This document shows positions 15,249 through 20,627 of a stretch of DNA of 20,627 nt, piece after piece. Location of the stretch: contig PNOO01000011.1 in NCBI GenBank assembly GCA_013824905.1, positions 1 through 20,627 of the forward strand, read 5' to 3'. The notes under the pieces are model-generated. The model did no database searches. It had not been told where the DNA came from and was given only the letters and a program-made list of their open reading frames with translations. Every line of letters begins with the position of its first letter. The stretch's first letter is position 1. Source of the DNA: Syntrophus sp. (in: bacteria). GTDB taxonomy: Bacteria > Desulfobacterota > Syntrophia > Syntrophales > UBA5619. The position numbers were made by a program, and so were the translations under genes.

Positions 15249-18200
15249 ATGGACGAAAAGCCTCTGCGCGTATTGATTGTCGAAGGTTCCAAGAAAGACG
15301 CCTCGCTGTTGGTCGACAAACTCAAGCAGGCCGGCTACACCCCCCAGCACGACCGGGTGGAAACCGCCTCGGCCATGCACTCCGCCCTTCAACAACATCC
15401 ATGGGACCTGATCCTGAGCGGTTGCACGTTTCACGACTTCAATTGTCTTGAAGCCCTCGAATTATTGAAAGAAAAGGGAATCGACACCCCTTTCATCATC
15501 GTTTCCCCTGCTATCAGCGAGGAGATGGCCATAGAGGCCCTGAAGGCAGGCGCCCATGACTGTGTCAAGAATCGACGGCGACGACTGATCCCCACGATCG
15601 AACGAGAGCTGCGGGCCGCAGCCATGAAGCGGGAGCACGAACAGACGGTAAAAGAGCTCCGCTGGAACCAGCAGACTGTCCAGCAGCTGGCCACGGAAAT
15701 GGCAATCATCGCGGAAATAGGGAGGCTGATCGGCTCCACCCTGGATATCGAAGAGGTCTATGAACGGTTCGCCGCCGAGGCCCGGAAACTGATCCCCTTT
15801 GACCGGCTGGTTGTGAATCTCAATAAACCGCAGGAGGGCGCGCATTACTGCGCTTATGTTTCCGGGATGGCTGTCCCCGGGCGGAAACCGGGCGATTCTT
15901 TTCCTTTGGCACGGTCGGTAAATGAGGTGCTTTTGCGCACCCGGAAGGGCCTGATTATCCATCCGGCGTCCATCGAAGAGATTGCCGAGAGCTACCCCAG
16001 CCTCGTCTCCACGTTCGAGGCGGGGGTGCGCTCGATGATAAGCGTCCCCTTGATCTCCCGCGACGAGGTGATCGGCGGCCTGCATTTCCGGTCGAAAAAA
16101 CCGAACCGTTACACCGCAGAGTCGCTCCACCTGGCGGAGAGGATCGGAGACCAGATCGCCGGGGCGATCGCCAACGCGCAGCTTTTTTCCGATCTTAAAA
16201 AGGCCGAAAAGGAGCAGCGGAGCAATCGGAAGAAAGCCGAGCGTCTGGCCGATGAAAGGGCCGTCATCGCTGAAATCGGGCGGTTGATCAGCTCCACGCT
16301 GGACATTGGCGAGGTGTACGAACGCTTCGCCGTCGAGACCCGAAAACTCATTCCCTTTGACAGACTTGCCATCAACCTGTGCGATCTTCAAGAGAACATC
16401 ATCCGCGTTGCTTACGTTTCCGGATTGAGTATTGGCGATCGGAAACCGGGGGATTCCCCCTCTTTAGCGGGAACGTTCAGCGAGGAGATCCTACGCACGC
16501 AAACCAGCCTGCTCTTCCAACCTGCGAACAGTGAAGAGATTGACGAGATCGTCGCCCGCTTCCCCCCTCTCTTCGCTACATTTCAGGCGGGGATGCTCTC
16601 CCTGATGGGAATCCCCTTGGTCTATCGGAACGAGGCGATCGGCACCCTGCACTTCCGGTCGAAAAAACCGAACCAATACACGACGGAGACGCTCCGCATG
16701 GCGGAGAGGATTGGGGCGCAGATTGCCGGGGCCATCGCCAACGCCCAGCTTTTTACCAACCTCAAAGAGACGGAGAAGTCGCTGCGCGAGAGCGAGGGGT
16801 TGTTCCGCGCCCTGTTCGAACAGGCGGCGGTGGGCGTGGCCGAGATCGATATGGCCACGGGCCGTTTCCTCACGGTGAACCGTCGCTTTTGCGAGATGGT
16901 CGGCCGGACGGAGAAGGAGATGCTGGCTGTCACCTTCCAGGCGATTACGCATCCGGAGGACCTCCACCTGCATGAGAAGAATTCGGCGCTGCTGCAAGCC
17001 GGGAAGATCAGGCACTACAGCCTGGAGAAGCGCTACCTCCAAAAAGACGGGACTATCCTCTGGGTGAATATCACGGTATCGCCGCTCTGGAAGCCGGGGG
17101 AAAAACCCGGGCGCAATATGATTGTGGTTGAGGACATCACCGAACGCAAACGACTGGAAGAAGAGCGTCTGAAACTGGAGGAACGCCTCCGGCGGGCGGA
17201 GAAGATGGAAGCTCTTGGACAATTGGCAGGCGGCGTGGCCCATGATATGAACAATGTTCTCGGGGTTCTCGTCGGCTATTCGGAACTCCTTCTGGAGAAG
17301 ATCCCTACAGGGAGTCCGCTGAGGAGATATGTATCCAATATTCAGCAATCGGGCGAAAGGGGAGCCGCGATCATCCAAGATCTCCTGACCCTGGCCCGAA
17401 GAGGCGTGGACGTCTTCGAAATCATCGATCTAAACAAGGTCGTCTGCGATTATATTGAAACGCCGGAGTTTGAAAATTTGAAAGCCTATCATCCGCTTGT
17501 GGTCTTCAAGACCACTCTTGAAAAAGATCTGTTGAACATCCGAGGATCTCCGGTCCATCTGAACAAAACCCTCATGAATCTGGTTTCCAACGCGGCGGAG
17601 GCGATCCCCGGCAGGGGCGAGGTGGTCATACGAACCGAGAACTGTTATCTGGACCAACCGATCCTCGGTTATGACAATATGCAGGATGGAGACTATGTGA
17701 TCCTGACGGTCTCCGATACGGGAAGCGGAATTTCCCCCACAGACCTTGGAAAGATCTTCGAGCCCTTCTATACGAAAAAGGTGATGGGCAGGAGCGGTAC
17801 GGGACTTGGATTGGCGGTTGTCTGGGGAACGGTGAAGGATCATCGCGGATATATTGATGTCCGGAGCGAAGAGGGAAAGGGGAGCGCCTTTACCCTCTAT
17901 TTTCCCGTGACCCGGGAGGCGCTTACGAGAACCCAGGAAGCCATATCGCCTGAGATCTACCACGGGAAAGAGGAATCCATCCTCGTGGTGGATGACGTGA
18001 TGGAGCAGCGGGAGCTTGCAATGAGCATGTTGACAGGGCTCGGCTATCAGGTCAATTTAGTCTCCAGTGAGGAGGCAGTGGATTACCTCAGGACGAACAG
18101 AGCCGATCTGATTGTCCTGGACATGATCATGGACCCGGGTATCGACGGCCTGGAGACTTACCGAAGGATTCTGGAGATCCATCCCCAACAGAAGGCCGTC

Positions 18201-18329
18201 ATCGTCAGCGGATTTTCCGAAACGGACCGGGTTCGCAAGGCCCAGGCCCTCGGCGCCGGTACGTATGTCCGGAAACCCTATGTGAAGGAAAAGATCGGCC
18301 TTGCCATTCGACAGGAGTTGGACAAGTAA
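15249..18329 (+). CDS. Hybrid sensor histidine kinase: pseudo-receiver, GAF, GAF, PAS, HisKA, HATPase, receiver
   Basis: The product is 1026 aa. ATG 15249 is chosen for GGAGGAG at 15238-15244; the open frame upstream has no family-like sequence. Residues 1-130 are a receiver-like domain in which the acidic pair reads EGS and the phosphoacceptor is Gly58 (ILSGCTFHDF). GAF domains occupy about 154-314 and 340-503 and are clear duplicates. A PAS/PAC domain (about 514-635) leads into HisKA with His665 in GGVAHDMNNVLG. The ATPase boxes follow: N (NLVSNAAEAI, about 777), DTGSGI and GTGLGLAVV. The C-terminal receiver (about 909-1026) has VVDD, phosphoacceptor Asp958 in VLDMIMDP, VSGF and KPY. No membrane helices are present, so it is probably a soluble sensor. 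No dedicated response-regulator gene is adjacent. Confidence 0.93.
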   Translation: MDEKPLRVLIVEGSKKDASLLVDKLKQAGYTPQHDRVETASAMHSALQQHPWDLILSGCTFHDFNCLEALELLKEKGIDTPFIIVSPAISEEMAIEALKAGAHDCVKNRRRRLIPTIERELRAAAMKREHEQTVKELRWNQQTVQQLATEMAIIAEIGRLIGSTLDIEEVYERFAAEARKLIPFDRLVVNLNKPQEGAHYCAYVSGMAVPGRKPGDSFPLARSVNEVLLRTRKGLIIHPASIEEIAESYPSLVSTFEAGVRSMISVPLISRDEVIGGLHFRSKKPNRYTAESLHLAERIGDQIAGAIANAQLFSDLKKAEKEQRSNRKKAERLADERAVIAEIGRLISSTLDIGEVYERFAVETRKLIPFDRLAINLCDLQENIIRVAYVSGLSIGDRKPGDSPSLAGTFSEEILRTQTSLLFQPANSEEIDEIVARFPPLFATFQAGMLSLMGIPLVYRNEAIGTLHFRSKKPNQYTTETLRMAERIGAQIAGAIANAQLFTNLKETEKSLRESEGLFRALFEQAAVGVAEIDMATGRFLTVNRRFCEMVGRTEKEMLAVTFQAITHPEDLHLHEKNSALLQAGKIRHYSLEKRYLQKDGTILWVNITVSPLWKPGEKPGRNMIVVEDITERKRLEEERLKLEERLRRAEKMEALGQLAGGVAHDMNNVLGVLVGYSELLLEKIPTGSPLRRYVSNIQQSGERGAAIIQDLLTLARRGVDVFEIIDLNKVVCDYIETPEFENLKAYHPLVVFKTTLEKDLLNIRGSPVHLNKTLMNLVSNAAEAIPGRGEVVIRTENCYLDQPILGYDNMQDGDYVILTVSDTGSGISPTDLGKIFEPFYTKKVMGRSGTGLGLAVVWGTVKDHRGYIDVRSEEGKGSAFTLYFPVTREALTRTQEAISPEIYHGKEESILVVDDVMEQRELAMSMLTGLGYQVNLVSSEEAVDYLRTNRADLIVLDMIMDPGIDGLETYRRILEIHPQQKAVIVSGFSETDRVRKAQALGAGTYVRKPYVKEKIGLAIRQELDK

Positions 18330-18366
18330 ATGTTCGAAGGTCGCGGCCCTGCCCTTATGAGGGGGA

Positions 18367-18415
18367 GTGTCATAATCTCACTGCAATTTTGGGGTGACAT
18401 AATCATATTGCATTC
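18367..18415. repeat. Imperfect 22-nt direct repeat pair, 27-nt period
   Basis: GTGTCATAATCTCACTGCA (from 18367) and GTGACATAATCATATTGCA (from 18394) agree at about 16 of 22 positions. The pattern of repeated GTGWCATAATC units resembles what I remember of IS21-family element ends, so it may be a transposon scar, or else a pair of protein-binding sites. No transposase gene remains nearby. Confidence 0.5.
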
Positions 18416-18432
18416 ACAGTGAGAAATTTTCC

Positions 18433-18461
18433 TTGACAAACGATTGTCGACAATCTACCAT
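18433..18461 (+). promoter_or_regulatory. Putative promoter of the amidohydrolase-GntR-ferredoxin genes
   Basis: TTGACA (18433-18438), 17 bp and TACCAT (18456-18461) form a plausible sigma70-type promoter. It would start transcription near 18468, leaving a leader of about 83 nt before ATG 18551. Confidence 0.6.
18442..18455. promoter_or_regulatory. Perfect 14-bp palindrome, candidate GntR operator
   Basis: GATTGTCGACAATC is a perfect inverted repeat located exactly between the -35 and -10 boxes. Its centre, TTGTCGACAA, fits the general GntR/FCD operator pattern with outer GT and AC. A repressor bound here would exclude RNA polymerase. The GntR-family gene at 19781 in the same cluster is the obvious candidate binder. 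Confidence 0.6.
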
Positions 18462-18482
18462 CCCTGTCACAGCCGGTTTTGA

Positions 18483-18507
18483 GGGGGGATTTCACTCCCA
18501 TCCCCCC
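18483..18507 (+). promoter_or_regulatory. Strong leader hairpin
   Basis: GGGGGGAT (18483-18490) and ATCCCCCC (18500-18507) form a perfect 8-bp GC-rich stem around a 9-nt loop, between the predicted transcription start and the ribosome binding site. No U-tract follows directly, so it is not a standard intrinsic terminator. Confidence 0.5.
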
Positions 18508-18550
18508 ATATCGGGGAAATTTCATCACTTCCGAATGGAGGATCATCCTT

Positions 18551-19720
18551 ATGCCAGATTTTGCCCAATATCCCGTCGTAGACAACCATTGCCACGTCCT
18601 CGAACCCGAAAAGAAAACCATTGAACCGATATGGCTCGCCCGGGAGTTCTTTCACGGCATCGCCGACACCCCCATCGCCGGCGTCGCCAAGTCCAAGCTC
18701 TGGGGGGCGACCGATGACCTCCTGTTCCATTTTCCTCACATGGGCGCCGTCCTGACGATGATCTGTCAGCTCGCCAAACTCTTCGGCTGCGAGCCTGAGC
18801 TTTCGGCAGTCACAGCCGAGAGGAATCGCCGGACGGCCAAGGAAGGCCTGGCCGGTTACGCAAAAATGCTCTATACGGACGCAGGGATCATCTGCTCCGT
18901 CATGGACTCCAATCTTCCGATCAACGATCCGATCCTCGATCTGACTCCCGGCCCCAAAATCCGGCTCCTCCAGATGGACCCGCTCCTCAAGAACCTTATG
19001 AAATCGTGCGGCGCCTATCCGGAACTCCTCCGCACTTTTCAGGATGCCGTCGAGAAGTCGATCCGTCGGGACGGTTTTGTAGGAATCAAGTCCCATCTGG
19101 GTGAATTGGTCGGTTTCGGCGCCCCGCAGGTGGAGGCCGATGAGGCCGCACGGATCTACCCCGCCGCTGCTGCAGGAGACGGCGAGGCCTTCAAGAAACT
19201 TTACATGGCCGTCTGGCTGGCAACAATGCTCCAGGCCCAGGAGTTGAAGTTCCCCATCCACATCCACACCGGCATCACCGGCGGCCTCTGGAACGGCCCT
19301 GTGGCAAACACCGATCCCTTTCTCCTCGTTCCGATCCTACGTCAGCCTCGTTTCCTCCAGACGCGTCTCATCCTCCTCCACGCCGGCCACCCCTGGATAC
19401 AACATGCCGGTATGATGGCCCATACCTTCCCCCACGTCTGGGTCGACATGGGTTGGACGACTCCCTGGACCTCCCAGCGGATTGTCGAGTCTTACCGCGA
19501 TGTGATCTCGCTGGCCCCCCTCTCCAAGCTGATGATCGGCAGCGGGGGCCACGGTTCGCCGGAAGTCTCATGGCTGGCCGCGAAAACCGCGAAGATCGCC
19601 CTGGGCGAAGTGCTGACGGATTCCGTCCGTCTGGGCCTCATGGCCGAAAGGGATGCGGAAAAGACAGGGCGGATGATCCTCCACGACAACGCCGCCCGGA
19701 TATATGGCCTCAAATCGTGA
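18551..19720 (+). CDS. Amidohydrolase-family (PF04909-type) protein
   Basis: The product is 389 aa. ATG 18551 has GGAGG (18537-18541) 9 nt upstream; the frame is open to 18479, but that part spans the leader hairpin. The N-terminal strand VVDNHCHVLEP carries the HxH metal motif (His13, His15). Further candidate metal or active-site residues lie in GIKSHLGE, FPIHIHTGITGG and LLHAGHPWIQHAG. The C-terminal strand that normally ends with a catalytic Asp (GSD) reads MIGSGGHGSPE, with Gly332 there. Family members are TIM-barrel metal-dependent hydrolases or decarboxylases acting on small organic acids, lactones or amides. The substrate is unknown. It is the first gene after the palindrome-bearing promoter, and the GntR regulator and a ferredoxin follow. 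Confidence 0.85.
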   Translation: MPDFAQYPVVDNHCHVLEPEKKTIEPIWLAREFFHGIADTPIAGVAKSKLWGATDDLLFHFPHMGAVLTMICQLAKLFGCEPELSAVTAERNRRTAKEGLAGYAKMLYTDAGIICSVMDSNLPINDPILDLTPGPKIRLLQMDPLLKNLMKSCGAYPELLRTFQDAVEKSIRRDGFVGIKSHLGELVGFGAPQVEADEAARIYPAAAAGDGEAFKKLYMAVWLATMLQAQELKFPIHIHTGITGGLWNGPVANTDPFLLVPILRQPRFLQTRLILLHAGHPWIQHAGMMAHTFPHVWVDMGWTTPWTSQRIVESYRDVISLAPLSKLMIGSGGHGSPEVSWLAAKTAKIALGEVLTDSVRLGLMAERDAEKTGRMILHDNAARIYGLKS

Positions 19721-19780
19721 GCAACGAAGCGGCGCTTCCACCGTTTCTCACATGACGGGTAAAGGAGATCCGAAAGTCAC

Positions 19781-20461
19781 ATGGACGAATTGATCAGACA
19801 GAGGAGCCTTGCGGAGCATATCGTCGATGATCTGGAGCGGAGGATCATCGCCCGGACATTGAAACCGGGGCAGAGGATCATCGAAGAGTCTCTCTGCAAG
19901 ACCTTCGGAGTCAGCCGTTCTCCGGTACGGGAGGCCTTCCAGATCCTGGAGAGCCGTGGATTTGTCGTCCGCGAACCGCGGAAGGGAATCTCGGTCGCTA
20001 AAATCACACCGCAGGAAGCGAAAGACATCTACCTGATCCGCGCCGGCCTCGAAGGCCTCGCCCTGTCGCTCGCCGTCCGGAAGAAGACGCCTGCGCTCCT
20101 TAAAAAACTCGAAAACCTTCATGCACAGATGATTCAGGCGTCGGTAAAGGAGAACGGCAAGACCTACAACAATCTGAACCAGAAATTCCACGAACTCATC
20201 ATCATCGCCTGCGGCAACCAGCGTCTGATCCAACTGATCCGGAATTTTGACAAGCAGACGATGCTCTACCGACTGGCTATAGTGAACAGCCCGGGCTGGA
20301 TGATGAACTCCACCAAGATCCATGCAGCGCTTATCGCCGCCATCAAGGCTGGCGACGCCGATGCGGCCGAGCGGATCCGGAAAAATTCCATCCTTGGCCA
20401 GATCCAACAGTTCCCGCAAATTTTCAGCAACGAGGAGGGGAAGGATGAAGATAGATTCTGA
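19781..20461 (+). CDS. GntR-family transcriptional regulator, FCD subfamily
   Basis: The product is 226 aa, ATG 19781; AGGAG at 19763-19767 is 13 nt away, rather far. Residues 1-75 are the winged helix-turn-helix (GQRIIEESLCKTFGVSRSPVREAFQILESRGFV, then the wing EPRKGISVAKI). Residues from about 80 form an all-helical FCD effector domain: DIYLIRAGLEGLALSLA, NQKFHELIIIACGN and KIHAALIAAIKAGDADAAERI. His residues in FHELI and IHAAL are candidate metal or ligand contacts. FCD regulators usually respond to organic acids and control catabolic genes. It lies 60 nt after the amidohydrolase gene and overlaps the ferredoxin gene by 17 nt, so it probably regulates its own operon through the palindrome at 18442-18455. 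Confidence 0.93.
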   Translation: MDELIRQRSLAEHIVDDLERRIIARTLKPGQRIIEESLCKTFGVSRSPVREAFQILESRGFVVREPRKGISVAKITPQEAKDIYLIRAGLEGLALSLAVRKKTPALLKKLENLHAQMIQASVKENGKTYNNLNQKFHELIIIACGNQRLIQLIRNFDKQTMLYRLAIVNSPGWMMNSTKIHAALIAAIKAGDADAAERIRKNSILGQIQQFPQIFSNEEGKDEDRF

Positions 20462-20627
20462 AAAATGCATTGCCTGTCTGGAGTGCATCGATTTTTGTCC
20501 GATGAACTGCATGACGGAGAAGGACGAGTGCGTTACGATCGATCAGGACGAGTGCGTCGAGTGCGGGGTATGCCTGCGGGCCGGCGTCTGCCCGACGGAC
20601 GCCATATACATGCCGGAGGAATCCACA
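20445..20627 (+). CDS. Two-cluster [4Fe-4S] ferredoxin-type protein, 3'-truncated
   Basis: Sixty-one residues are visible and the frame is open at the window end. ATG 20445 follows GAGGAGGGG (20432-20440) and overlaps the GntR gene by 17 nt. The first cluster motif is CIACLECIDFCP (Cys8, 11, 14, 18). The second is CVECGVCLRAGVCP (Cys37, 40, 43, 49), in which the last spacing is five residues instead of the usual three. Extra cysteines occur at 22 and 29. It should be a low-potential electron carrier, or the N-terminal part of a larger iron-sulfur protein. Position suggests it serves a redox enzyme encoded by this operon, probably just downstream of the window. Confidence 0.9.
   Translation, partial: MKIDSEKCIACLECIDFCPMNCMTEKDECVTIDQDECVECGVCLRAGVCPTDAIYMPEEST

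Larger units (their letters stand above)
18330..18550. other. Regulatory gap upstream of the amidohydrolase gene
   Basis: This 221-nt stretch has no gene. It carries two imperfect direct repeats (18367-18415), an 8-bp inverted repeat (TCTCACTG at 18376-18383, CAGTGAGA at 18417-18424), a promoter with an internal palindrome (18433-18461), and a strong leader hairpin (18483-18507). Confidence 0.7.

Noticed and set aside
15462..17963. Several long minus-strand frames (up to 309 aa) opposite the hybrid kinase
   Set aside because: They mirror the coding periodicity of the kinase gene; their apparent internal similarity comes from the duplicated GAF domain.

Overview
This 20.6-kb window looks like chromosome from a GC-rich, Gram-negative bacterium. 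My best guess is a Desulfobacterota-type (deltaproteobacterial) anaerobe. The guess rests on gene style, a GAF/PAS hybrid histidine kinase, an amidohydrolase/GntR/ferredoxin locus and a double-hairpin intergenic repeat of a type I remember from that group. No rRNA, tRNA, CRISPR array, phage gene or intact insertion sequence was seen.

Left part (1-3643): the 3' end of lon; a two-gene group encoding a lipoprotein with two internal repeats and a small secreted protein, visibly less GC-rich than its surroundings; a convergent transglutaminase-like gene; a 389-nt gap with a REP-like double hairpin, 15-bp tandem repeats and a good sigma70-type promoter; then a nitronate-monooxygenase-family flavoprotein whose usual catalytic His is Ala.

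Middle (3701-10555): a tightly packed, mostly overlapping set of genes for a YbhGFSR/RbbA-like export system. It comprises an HlyD-type membrane fusion protein (apparently starting at CTG), two separate ATPases, two ABC-2 permeases, and an unrecognised 333-aa protein 13 nt behind the last permease. A HAD-IIA phosphatase follows.

Next (10720-14999): msrPQ, the periplasmic methionine sulfoxide reductase pair, on the minus strand. Divergent from it is a KefF-like flavodoxin-fold reductase overlapping a KefB/C-like cation:proton antiporter with a TrkA-N domain. Both directions have well-formed sigma70-like promoters in the shared gap.

Right part (15249-20627): a 1026-aa hybrid kinase (pseudo-receiver, two duplicated GAFs, PAS, HisKA, HATPase, receiver). 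It is followed by an amidohydrolase, a GntR/FCD regulator and a two-cluster ferredoxin cut by the window end. The promoter of this last set carries a perfect 14-bp palindrome between -35 and -10, a good candidate operator for the GntR protein. This small redox-linked catabolic locus is the strongest candidate here for an undescribed system, with the unknown fifth component of the ABC exporter second. All assignments are from reading the sequence; no database search was run.
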